Below are positions 25,182 through 30,882 of a DNA stretch of 41,920 nucleotides, one piece after another. The stretch is from Aquificales bacterium (GTDB taxonomy: Bacteria > Aquificota > Aquificia > Aquificales > Aquificaceae), in assembly GCA_027037055.1 (NCBI GenBank), contig JALWBR010000004.1, forward strand, positions 1 through 41,920, written 5' to 3'. Position 1 is the stretch's first letter. Every line of letters begins with the position of its first letter. The notes under the pieces were generated by a model. That model saw only the letters and a program-made list of their open reading frames with translations, ran no database searches and had not been told where the DNA came from. Both the position numbers and the translations under genes were made by a program.

Positions 25182-26288
25182 TTAGGGGCAATCGCCCAGG
25201 CTTCCTATGGTAGATTTAGCACCCCACTTTACGTTGAATGCACTGTCATCAGGTATATTACATCCACGTCCACCGCTGATTGTGGACCAGGAATCTCCAG
25301 CTGTGTTATTATAGCCACCGCCGACAAAGGAGATATAGCCAGAAGCTGTGTTGCTGTAGCCACCGCTGACAGAAGAGTAATCGCCAGAAGCCGTGTTGCC
25401 TGCGCCACCGCTGACTGATGAGTAACTGCCAGAAGCCGTGTTGCCTGAGCCACCGCTGACTGATGAGTCGATGCCAGAAGCTGTGTTGTTCCTTCCACCG
25501 CTGACGGAAGAATATTGCCCAGAACTTATATTGTCCCAACCACCCATCACTACAGCAAACTCCCTTGATATGACATTCCCGAATCCCGCCACTATACCGC
25601 CATAGGATGAATACGCATTCTGGTCTCCCACTATAAGATTGTGTGAACCAGTCTTAAAGTTTCTACCCCATGTACCACCGTTATTTATACAGTCTGCATC
25701 ATTATTCCAATACTGACCGAGAGAACAGGTAAGTCTTAGGGCGGTATCTTGCCTCGGTGCATTGTACCCTATAATAAGATTCCCGAGACCGTTTACCTGA
25801 TTTGTCTGTCCTGTGCCGTTAACAATTTGAAGGTTCACACCCTCAAAGGTTATCAGTGCACCGCTGTTTGCATTGGGATCGGGTGTTGTTACTTGAATAT
25901 ATGCATCCATTGCCATAACATTACTGCTTTCAATTGCACCGACTCTTGAATCAATGTTACCTACATCAGTTTGGAGCTGCGCAATTGTATTTTGAAGTTG
26001 GGTAATAGTATTTTGAAATTGTGTAACCTGCTGTTGTAATTGCTGGACTTGTTGCTGGAGTTGTTGATTTTGCTGTTGCAACTGCTGGACTAAATTTTCC
26101 AGATTCTGAATCCTGCTATTGTTGTCATTTACCGCATCCCTAACAGCATTAAAATTGGCATTAACCTCACTCGCCTTCGCCTTAGTATTGGGCTGGAAGG
26201 TATGGGGAAGATTAACTTCACCCGCAAATACAGATATTGTAAGCATAAAACTTCCGAAAAGTCCACAGATTAAGTTATGATTCCTCAT
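25182..26288 (-). CDS. Secreted protein with coiled-coil stalk and YadA-like head repeats
   Basis: A 368-residue exported protein. Signal peptide to about residue 22 (ISVFA), then a cap domain beginning GEVNLPHTFQPNTKAKAS (about 23-62) shared with the protein at 27000-27773. A Gln-rich coiled coil follows (about 60-120), then a beta region (about 128-245) and six 15-residue repeats at 249-338 of the form GGxxNTASGxYSSVS, which resemble left-handed beta-roll heads of trimeric adhesins. The C-terminal YadA membrane anchor is missing, so it is either released or held by another protein. Four Cys lie in the beta region and tail. GGGAGG/GAGGAG precede the ATG. It follows a small lipoprotein gene by 24 bp and is probably co-transcribed with it. 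Confidence 0.82.
   Translation of the reverse strand: MRNHNLICGLFGSFMLTISVFAGEVNLPHTFQPNTKAKASEVNANFNAVRDAVNDNNSRIQNLENLVQQLQQQNQQLQQQVQQLQQQVTQFQNTITQLQNTIAQLQTDVGNIDSRVGAIESSNVMAMDAYIQVTTPDPNANSGALITFEGVNLQIVNGTGQTNQVNGLGNLIIGYNAPRQDTALRLTCSLGQYWNNDADCINNGGTWGRNFKTGSHNLIVGDQNAYSSYGGIVAGFGNVISREFAVVMGGWDNISSGQYSSVSGGRNNTASGIDSSVSGGSGNTASGSYSSVSGGAGNTASGDYSSVSGGYSNTASGYISFVGGGYNNTAGDSWSTISGGRGCNIPDDSAFNVKWGAKSTIGSLGDCP
25275..25544 (-). repeat. Six tandem 45-bp coding repeats (15-residue beta-roll units)
   Basis: Codons for residues 249-338 of the secreted protein. Each 45-bp unit encodes GG-x2-NTASG-x2-SSVS or a close variant; the middle units are most alike and the outer ones more diverged. 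This is a substrate for slippage or recombination that would change head length without changing frame. Confidence 0.85.
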
Positions 26289-26312
26289 CTCCTCATACCT
26301 CCCTTAAGGTTT

Positions 26313-26489
26313 TTACTCAGCCCACTTGCCCTTGTCCCACTCCATTTGATCCCACATATTGGAATAGGCAGGATCTTTACCGCCTCCCCCTTGCTTATCA
26401 CCCCCTCCTTTACCACCTCCCCCGCAACTTACACCTAATAATGTAACAGCAAATAAAAATGTAAGGGTAAATAGACCGAAATGCCTCAT
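26313..26489 (-). CDS. Small probable lipoprotein
   Basis: A 58-residue exported peptide. A hydrophobic signal (MRHFGLFTLTFLFAVTLLGV) leads to SCGGGG, a lipobox-like Cys although the -3 residue is atypical. The mature part is a Gly/Lys linker followed by an aromatic, charged end (MWDQMEWDKGKWAE). Its leader (signal region, ribosome binding site and 155 bp upstream) is nearly identical to that of the gene at 27000-27773. ATG 26489 has GGGAGG 9 nt upstream; a TTG three codons earlier sits directly against GGAGG and is unlikely. It precedes the YadA-like gene and might anchor or chaperone it, which is inference. Confidence 0.65.
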   Translation of the reverse strand: MRHFGLFTLTFLFAVTLLGVSCGGGGKGGGDKQGGGGKDPAYSNMWDQMEWDKGKWAE

Positions 26490-26514
26490 GGTACCCAACC
26501 TCCCGAGTTTTTTA

Positions 26515-26575
26515 GGGATAGGTGCTGTTCAGGAAAGTCGGTATATCTCCGTCTTTCCATCCCAGAACCTGTCCC
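26515..26575 (-). ncRNA. Candidate structured 5' UTR element, copy A
   Basis: Read as leftward RNA, the element forms one long imperfect hairpin. A 9-nt arm GGGACAGGT pairs with ACCTATCCC (one C-A mismatch), then 3 bp CTG/CAG, a 4x4 purine-rich internal loop, 6 bp GGAAAG/CTTTCC, an A-A mismatch, 3 bp CGG/CCG and a 7-nt loop. It ends 10 nt before the GGGAGG ribosome binding site. The distal ACCTATCCC strand could instead pair with GGGAGG, so the two folds may switch translation. No known riboswitch class matched by eye. Confidence 0.5.
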
Positions 26576-26610
26576 GATTTACTATTTTAACCTAAAACCT
26601 TTTACCAGGT

Positions 26611-26638
26611 TTGACAACCACTTACGAAGAAATATAAT
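26611..26638 (+). promoter_or_regulatory. Consensus leaderless promoter, copy 2
   Basis: TTGACA (26611-26616), 16 bp, TATAAT (26633-26638), ending 6 nt before ATG 26645. Spacer nearly identical to the other two copies. Confidence 0.8.
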
Positions 26639-26644
26639 TAAAAC

Positions 26645-26968
26645 ATGCTTGAAAGGGCTAAAGGGCTCGTAAAAAAGGTAACCCTTGAAGTAGTATATGA
26701 AGTCGTTGATGAAAGAACAAAGGAAATACTGGAAGTTGTCAAAGAAATAGAAAAAAGACAAAATGAAGACTTCAGATATCTAAACCAAAAAATAGACACT
26801 CAGATAGGTCAGGTAAGAAACGAAATGGGACAGTTAAGGCAGGAAATAACTCAAATGAGAGAGGAGTTTAAAGCAGAAATACATAGATTGGATGAGAAGA
26901 TTGACAGAATGAACCAAAGAATTGACACGGTTATACAAATGCTCTCGGAAATTTTGAGATCAAAATAA
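26645..26968 (+). CDS. Coiled-coil protein of a three-member repeat family, copy 2
   Basis: A 107-residue paralogue of the protein at 24756-25154 and the shortest of the three. It has a single LRQEI-type heptad between the conserved N-terminal 60 residues and the TQMREEFKAEIHRLDEKIDR block, and no 18-residue duplication. Most substitutions in the N-terminal part are conservative (KEIEKRQNED here, KKIEERQEED elsewhere). It is divergent from the lipoprotein/adhesin-like pair across the 155-bp duplicated region and convergent with the secreted gene at 27000. Its stop overlaps a GC-rich hairpin. Function unknown. Confidence 0.85.
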   Translation: MLERAKGLVKKVTLEVVYEVVDERTKEILEVVKEIEKRQNEDFRYLNQKIDTQIGQVRNEMGQLRQEITQMREEFKAEIHRLDEKIDRMNQRIDTVIQMLSEILRSK

Positions 26969-26985
26969 GCCCGCCGGGGGCGGGC
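26969..26985. terminator. GC-rich terminator hairpin after copy 2
   Basis: GCCCGCC (26969-26975) and GGCGGGC (26979-26985) with a 3-nt loop. On the minus strand it is followed by TTATTTTG, so it fits termination of the leftward gene ending at 27000. It is the homologue of the hairpin at 25153-25173. Confidence 0.65.
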
Positions 26986-26999
26986 AGTGGAACCCAAGA

Positions 27000-27773
27000 T
27001 CAAGGACTTGAATAGGTAGGATCATATTCATATATTACGATGACACGGTATACTCTCAAATTAGTACCCTCATTATCAGAGTTGAAACCAGCCCTTATAA
27101 AATAAGAACTCCCTTCTACGATAGGTAAGCCATTAGGGGTAAAATCACCTTGAAGAGTTTGATCACCACCGTCATTAGTAGTGCCAATGTTATGAAGTTC
27201 CCTGTTAGCAGGAAAAGGCGGTTCTCTGACAAGGGTTATGGAAATATTTCCAGTATTAGTATTATCATGAGCGTGGACAATTACCTTAAGTATACTTGAA
27301 CCCTCCGGAAGTACAATGGGACAAAAAACCGAGTTGTAGTTGGAAGCACCATCCTTATCTTCAAGATACATTGCATATACATTAACCGAAGGACTTAGCT
27401 GAAGAACATTTATAACAGGCAATGACCGTGCAGGTTGATAAACAGCGGCAAAACAACTTGCCGGATATGTAACAGATAGTATCTTAATATCCTTATTCAT
27501 ATCCTCACACTGCGGAGTCCCATTATTTGTAAAGCCAATCACCGCCTCTCCCCATTGACACGAACTCCCAGCTATGTTTCCCCTGAAGTTTTCCAGACTC
27601 TGTATCCTGCTGTTGTTGTCATTCACCGCATCCCTAACAGCATTAAAATTAGCATTAACCTCGCTCGCCTTTGCTTTGGTGTTCGGCTGAAAAGTATGGG
27701 GAAGGTTAACTTCACCCGCTATCAGAGGCACAGAAAAAACCAGCAAGAGGATGAATACAAAAAAATACCTCAT
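27000..27773 (-). CDS. Secreted protein sharing an N-terminal cap with the YadA-like protein but with a different C-terminal domain
   Basis: A 257-residue exported protein. Signal peptide (MRYFFVFILLLVFSVPLIA), then the same 43-residue cap as the protein at 25182-26288 (GEVNLPHTFQPNTKAKAS onward, one visible substitution), then a sharp change to an unrelated part with no coiled coil. That part starts with a Cys-containing linker (SSCQWGEAVIGFTNNG) and continues as a mainly beta domain ending VYRVIVIYEYDPTYSSP. I do not recognise the C-terminal domain. ATG 27773 is chosen because GGGAGG lies 9 nt upstream. It is preceded by the second copy of the structured leader. Confidence 0.78.
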   Translation of the reverse strand: MRYFFVFILLLVFSVPLIAGEVNLPHTFQPNTKAKASEVNANFNAVRDAVNDNNSRIQSLENFRGNIAGSSCQWGEAVIGFTNNGTPQCEDMNKDIKILSVTYPASCFAAVYQPARSLPVINVLQLSPSVNVYAMYLEDKDGASNYNSVFCPIVLPEGSSILKVIVHAHDNTNTGNISITLVREPPFPANRELHNIGTTNDGGDQTLQGDFTPNGLPIVEGSSYFIRAGFNSDNEGTNLRVYRVIVIYEYDPTYSSP

Positions 27774-27798
27774 GGTACCCAACCTCCCGAGTTTTTTA

Positions 27799-27859
27799 GG
27801 GATAGGTGCTGTTCAGGAAAGTCGGTGTCCTTCCGTCTTCCCCTCCCAGAACCTGTCCC
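27799..27859 (-). ncRNA. Candidate structured 5' UTR element, copy B
   Basis: The same 61-nt fold as at 26515-26575. Compared with copy A, the 6-bp stem changes from GGAAAG/CTTTCC to GGGAAG/CTTTCC on the minus strand (A-U to G-U, pairing kept), the 7-nt loop changes fully and the 9-nt outer stem is unchanged. On the plus strand the stem change would break a pair, which favours the RNA being the leader of the leftward secreted gene, although the outer stem pairs slightly better on the plus strand. Confidence 0.5.
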
Positions 27860-27894
27860 GAACTGCTATTTTAACCCAAAACCTCCTCGCATGT

Positions 27895-27922
27895 TTGACA
27901 ACCACTTACGAAGGAATATAAT
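27895..27922 (+). promoter_or_regulatory. Consensus leaderless promoter, copy 3
   Basis: TTGACA (27895-27900), 16 bp, TATAAT (27917-27922), ending 6 nt before ATG 27929. Same arrangement as copies 1 and 2. Confidence 0.8.
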
Positions 27923-27928
27923 TAAAGC

Positions 27929-28294
27929 ATGCTTGAAAGGGCTAAAGGACTTGTAAAGAAGGTAACCCTTGAAGTAGTTTATGAAGTCGTTGATGAAAGA
28001 ACAAAAGAAATATTGGAAGTTATTAAAAAAATAGAGGAAAGGCAAGAAGAAGACTTCAGATATCTAAACCAGAAAATAGATACCCAGATAGGTCAGGTAA
28101 GAAACGAGATGGGACAATTGAGACAAGAGATAGGACAGCTAAGACAGGAAATAGGACAGCTGAGACAGGAAATGACTCAGATGAGAGAGGAGTTTAAAAC
28201 TGAAATACATAGGTTAGATGAAAAAATTGACAGAATGAACCAAAGAATTGACACGGTTATACAAATGCTCTCGGAAATTTTGAGATCAAAATGA
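27929..28294 (+). CDS. Coiled-coil protein of a three-member repeat family, copy 3
   Basis: A 121-residue paralogue of the proteins at 24756 and 26645. It has three GQLRQE(I/M) heptads and a single EFKTEIHRLDEKIDRMNQ block. Its length exceeds copy 2 by exactly 14 residues, two heptads. The N-terminal codons are nearly identical at DNA level to copy 1, pointing to recent duplication or gene conversion. The gene ends with TGA instead of TAA, and the GC-rich hairpin that follows the other two copies is degenerate here (GCCCGTTGAG). Function unknown. Confidence 0.85.
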   Translation: MLERAKGLVKKVTLEVVYEVVDERTKEILEVIKKIEERQEEDFRYLNQKIDTQIGQVRNEMGQLRQEIGQLRQEIGQLRQEMTQMREEFKTEIHRLDEKIDRMNQRIDTVIQMLSEILRSK

Positions 28295-28438
28295 GCCCGT
28301 TGAGATTGCTTAGTAAACAGAAATAGCATAAGCTGGATGATATAAATAAACAAATAATAATTAAGTAAAAGTTATAACCCTTAGGGTTCATCCATCGGTT
28401 TTGAACCTGTCTCGCTTTCTCCCATTTACCATAAAGGT
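28295..28438. other. Gap between the repeat array and amrB
   Basis: 144 bp without a credible gene. It is AT-rich on the left. On the right AACCC-TTA-GGGTT (28376-28388) overlaps GGTTCA/TGAACC (28385-28390 with 28402-28407), so two hairpins compete for the same bases. This could be a weak end for the leftward amrB transcript. I see nothing else. Confidence 0.4.
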
Positions 28439-29248
28439 TTATATAAAAACCATTCCGCAATAGCCTACAACAGATTCATAATCCCCAGTTGTGTCACCTG
28501 ATGTTCCGTAATCTATAAGCACACCCCTTTCTGCACCAAGTCTTTTTGAGGCTTCAATACCTATAACTGCGGGCAGTAATCCGCACATGCTTATACCGTA
28601 GGTCATAGCCTTAACATAAAGCTCCTCTGTATTAAGACTCTCCATTGCTTTTATGAGTATTTCGTCATCCTTTCTCGCAGTTTCCTCTGGAACATAATGA
28701 GACATATCTGAGCTTATAACAATAAGATAATTTTTATCTCTTATAACATCAGCCAAAAAGTGTCCAGCCTCCACCGCTTCGGAGTAACCTATATCCCCGA
28801 CACATATGGGAACTATTGATATATTCCTTCCCAACAGATACTGAAGAAAAGGAATTTGGACCTCTATTGAATGTTCATAGGAGTGGGCGGTATTATCATA
28901 AGAAAAGAGGGGGTGAGATATTATCTCCTCGGATATTTCCCTATCCACACTAACCGTACCGAGGGGTGTTTCCCACTCGTCGCCGTTGTAAAGGGCTAAG
29001 GGATGACCTACCGACCTGTGATTGGGTCCGAGGATAATAAACTTTTCAAAATCGGAAACAGCACAGCTGTAAACCTTACATGCTATTTTGCCAGAGTAAA
29101 CATATCCTGCATGGGGTGACAGGATTGCGTAAGGTTTATAGGTGGATGTATTTATTTCTCTACATACACCCGCAAGGGTTTCCCTCAGCTCCTCCCTATC
29201 CTTAGGATAAAAAAGACCGGCCACCGCCGGTCTTCTAATATTATTCAT
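28439..29248 (-). CDS. amrB: AmmeMemoRadiSam system protein B (Memo family)
   Basis: A 269-residue Memo-like protein. The family start NNIRRPAVAGLFYPKD is present, with metal-site-like His residues in SPHAGYVYSG, LGPNHRSVG, AHSYEHSIEVQIPFLQY and SSDMSHYVP, and the late DYGTSGDTTGDYESVVGYCG. Memo folds like extradiol dioxygenases; in bacteria it accompanies AmmeCR1 and a radical-SAM gene in a system whose role is poorly known. Neither partner is in this window. The ATG overlaps the peroxiredoxin stop by 8 bp, and a perfect terminator-like hairpin lies within its codons 5-12. Confidence 0.9.
   Translation of the reverse strand: MNNIRRPAVAGLFYPKDREELRETLAGVCREINTSTYKPYAILSPHAGYVYSGKIACKVYSCAVSDFEKFIILGPNHRSVGHPLALYNGDEWETPLGTVSVDREISEEIISHPLFSYDNTAHSYEHSIEVQIPFLQYLLGRNISIVPICVGDIGYSEAVEAGHFLADVIRDKNYLIVISSDMSHYVPEETARKDDEILIKAMESLNTEELYVKAMTYGISMCGLLPAVIGIEASKRLGAERGVLIDYGTSGDTTGDYESVVGYCGMVFI
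29209..29234 (-). terminator. Intrinsic terminator for the peroxiredoxin gene, embedded in amrB coding sequence
   Basis: On the minus strand AAGACCGGC (29234-29226), a 4-nt loop and GCCGGTCTT (29221-29213), then TTTT and A. It is a 9-bp perfect stem with T-run, 6 bp past the peroxiredoxin stop codon. It also encodes the RRPAVAGLF region of AmrB. Confidence 0.7.
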
Positions 29249-29843
29249 TTAAGGCTTCATACACATGACCCACAAGTTTCTCTGATGGCTTGAGTGTTTT
29301 CTTGCCGGGTTCCCATTTGGCTGGGCATGCCTCATCGGGATGATCCTTAAGGTAAACATTAGCCTTCATCTTTCTTACAAGCTCGTCCGCATTCCTTCCC
29401 ACATTGTAGAAGTTAACCTCGGAACCGACAAGCATACCGTCGGGATTTATTATGAATGTTCCCCTCAAGGCAAGACCCGTGTTCTCGTCGTAAACACCGA
29501 ACATCCTTGAAATCTTACCCGTAGGATCCGCACCCATAGGATACTTCACATTCTCAAGGAGTTTCTCATCCTTCTTCCAAGCAAGATGTACAAACTTTGT
29601 ATCAGTAGAAACGGATATAACTTCACATCCGAGATTTACAAGCTCATCATACTTTTCCGCAAGATCAGCAAGTTCTGTAGGACATACAAAGGTATAGTCC
29701 GCAGGATAAAAGAAGAGAATTATCCACTTGCCCGCCTTTTTAAGCTCCGCGGACGATATCTTCCCGAAAGAATCTGTTTTAGGGTCATATATTTCCATTT
29801 CAAAATCGGGTACCTGCATTCCCACCCTGACAACTTCTGACAT
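29241..29843 (-). CDS. 2-Cys peroxiredoxin (AhpC/Prx1 type)
   Basis: A 200-residue thiol peroxidase that reduces H2O2 and alkyl hydroperoxides. The peroxidatic Cys is in FFYPADYTFVCPTELADL (about residue 51) and the resolving Cys is in HPDEACPAKWEPG near residue 171, so it is a typical 2-Cys enzyme. No AhpF is adjacent; the reductant is probably a thioredoxin-like protein encoded elsewhere. A strong AAAGGAGGTG precedes the ATG, and TATAAT/TATAAA-like boxes lie upstream. A terminator immediately after the stop suggests it is mainly expressed as a single-gene message, with limited read-through into amrB. Confidence 0.93.
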   Translation of the reverse strand: MSEVVRVGMQVPDFEMEIYDPKTDSFGKISSAELKKAGKWIILFFYPADYTFVCPTELADLAEKYDELVNLGCEVISVSTDTKFVHLAWKKDEKLLENVKYPMGADPTGKISRMFGVYDENTGLALRGTFIINPDGMLVGSEVNFYNVGRNADELVRKMKANVYLKDHPDEACPAKWEPGKKTLKPSEKLVGHVYEALNE

Positions 29844-29888
29844 GCTACACCTCCTTTATTAGGATTATTAATTTATAATTATTATAAC

Positions 29889-30485
29889 TTGAGTTTGACT
29901 TTCAGTAAGCCCGAATTAATAATAAAAAATCCTTTCAAACTGAGTGAAGGCTGGCGCGGAGTAATCTACACCGGCGAGTATAGAGGCAAGAAAGTTTCGC
30001 TTAAAATAGCCAAGAGTTTGGAGAATATTGAGGCAATAAACAAAGAAGCAAGAATATTGGAAGCACTCAAAGGGAAAAAGGAATTTCCGCAAATTTTAGA
30101 AAGGGGCAACGGGTACTTTGTTTATGAATTTATAGAAGGTGTACCCTTCAGGAATGTAAAGGATAAAAAGGTTATTAAAGAGGTACTAAAAAGGCTCGTA
30201 GATATAGCCCGCTTTCTTGATATATCAGGTATAAATCACGGTGAACTTAACAATATAGAAAAGAATGTCCTGGTGAATATAAAAGACACCAACATAAGTG
30301 TTTATTTGCTTGATTTTGACAGAGGGAGTTTTTCAAAGAAAACACACAATGTAAGCCAACTTATTCAAGTATTAAGAAGATACGGAATTTTATCTCTTGA
30401 GGAAGCGATTAAATTTGGCAAGGAATACTTTAAAGAACCGGAAAAGGTGGTTAAAGAATTAAAATATTTAATTGAAAAATGGTAA
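29889..30485 (+). CDS. Small protein-kinase-fold protein (COG2112/RIO-like)
   Basis: A 198-residue minimal kinase fold. A Gly-rich start (SEGWRGVIYTGEYRGKKVSL), the ATP lysine in LKIAK, the helix-C Glu in INKEARIL, a hinge region YFVYEFIEGVPF, a catalytic-loop equivalent NHGELNN-x4-NVLV and a metal-binding LLDFDRG in place of DFG. The catalytic Asp of HRD/HGD is Glu here, so activity is uncertain. Archaeal and Aquificales proteins of this type are annotated as predicted Ser/Thr kinases. The start is TTG 29889, or TTG 29895. It overlaps yjbQ by 7 bp, implying co-translation. Confidence 0.75.
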   Translation: MSLTFSKPELIIKNPFKLSEGWRGVIYTGEYRGKKVSLKIAKSLENIEAINKEARILEALKGKKEFPQILERGNGYFVYEFIEGVPFRNVKDKKVIKEVLKRLVDIARFLDISGINHGELNNIEKNVLVNIKDTNISVYLLDFDRGSFSKKTHNVSQLIQVLRRYGILSLEEAIKFGKEYFKEPEKVVKELKYLIEKW

Positions 30486-30880
30486 AGGTTGAAACTATAT
30501 ATGTTGAAACCGGTGGAAGGACAGATTTCATTGACATCACAGGAAAGGTAAGGGACATAGTAAGGTCATCCGGAAAAAGGGAAGGTTTGTGCGTAGTTTA
30601 TGTACCCCATACCACTGCAGCACTCTTTATTAACGAGGGTGCGGATCCCGATGTAGCAAGAGACATAGCAACCTTAATTGACAAGCTCATCCCTTGGCAC
30701 CATGCGGACTACAGACATGCAGAAGGCAACTCCGCAGCACACATAAAAAGCGCCATCATAGGCAACTCAAGGGTAATACCCATCGTTGAAGGCAAATTAA
30801 CCCTCGGAACCTGGGAATCCATCTTCTTCGCAGAATTTGACGGCCCCAGAAGAAGGAAGGTTATAGTTACGGTGATATGA
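30479..30880 (+). CDS. yjbQ: YjbQ family protein (UPF0047)
   Basis: A 133-residue YjbQ-type protein with the family signature VVYVPHTTAALFINEGADPDV, the WHHADYRHAEGNSAAHIKS block containing conserved His residues, and the end GTWESIFFAEFDGPRRRKV. E. coli YjbQ has weak thiamine-phosphate synthase activity, but its physiological role is unsettled. The gene begins inside the kinase-like gene's last codons and ends 2 bp from convergent ychF. Confidence 0.92.
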   Translation: MVKVETIYVETGGRTDFIDITGKVRDIVRSSGKREGLCVVYVPHTTAALFINEGADPDVARDIATLIDKLIPWHHADYRHAEGNSAAHIKSAIIGNSRVIPIVEGKLTLGTWESIFFAEFDGPRRRKVIVTVI

Positions 30881-30882
30881 TT

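Larger units (their letters stand above)
26487..26647. repeat. Duplicated divergent intergenic region, copy A
   Basis: 155 bp lie between the lipoprotein ATG and the coiled-coil copy 2 ATG. The same region, with identical length and high identity, recurs at 27771-27931. It contains, left to right, a Shine-Dalgarno for the leftward gene, a 61-bp imperfect inverted repeat, a possible leftward -10 (TAAAAT on the minus strand, 26589-26584) and the rightward consensus promoter. Confidence 0.9.
27771..27931. repeat. Duplicated divergent intergenic region, copy B
   Basis: Second copy of the region at 26487-26647. Again exactly 155 bp lie between the two opposed ATGs. Most differences fall in the hairpin loop and in the stretch between the inverted repeat and the rightward -35. 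Confidence 0.9.

Noticed and set aside
25229-25539. Long overlapping open frames in other frames over the repeat region of the secreted gene
   Set aside because: They arise because the 45-bp repeats keep all frames free of stops. Only the frame with signal peptide, cap and GGxxNTASG units makes sense.
25275-25544. Regular direct repeats resembling a CRISPR array
   Set aside because: The repeats are contiguous 45-bp coding units with no unique spacers, and all lie in frame in one gene.
26515-26575. Assignment of the conserved leader to a known c-di-GMP, preQ1 or RNase P-like RNA
   Set aside because: A short GGAAAGTC similarity to RNase P and general hairpin shape were noted, but conserved cores of these RNAs are absent.
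24719-28294. Mobile element or integron as the cause of the array
   Set aside because: No transposase, integrase, terminal inverted repeats or target duplications are visible, so simple tandem duplication and recombination suffices.
28257-28460. 67-codon minus-strand frame with a hydrophobic stretch after the repeat array
   Set aside because: It overlaps the ends of two real genes, has no ribosome binding site and has an AT-rich composition that explains the hydrophobic residues.
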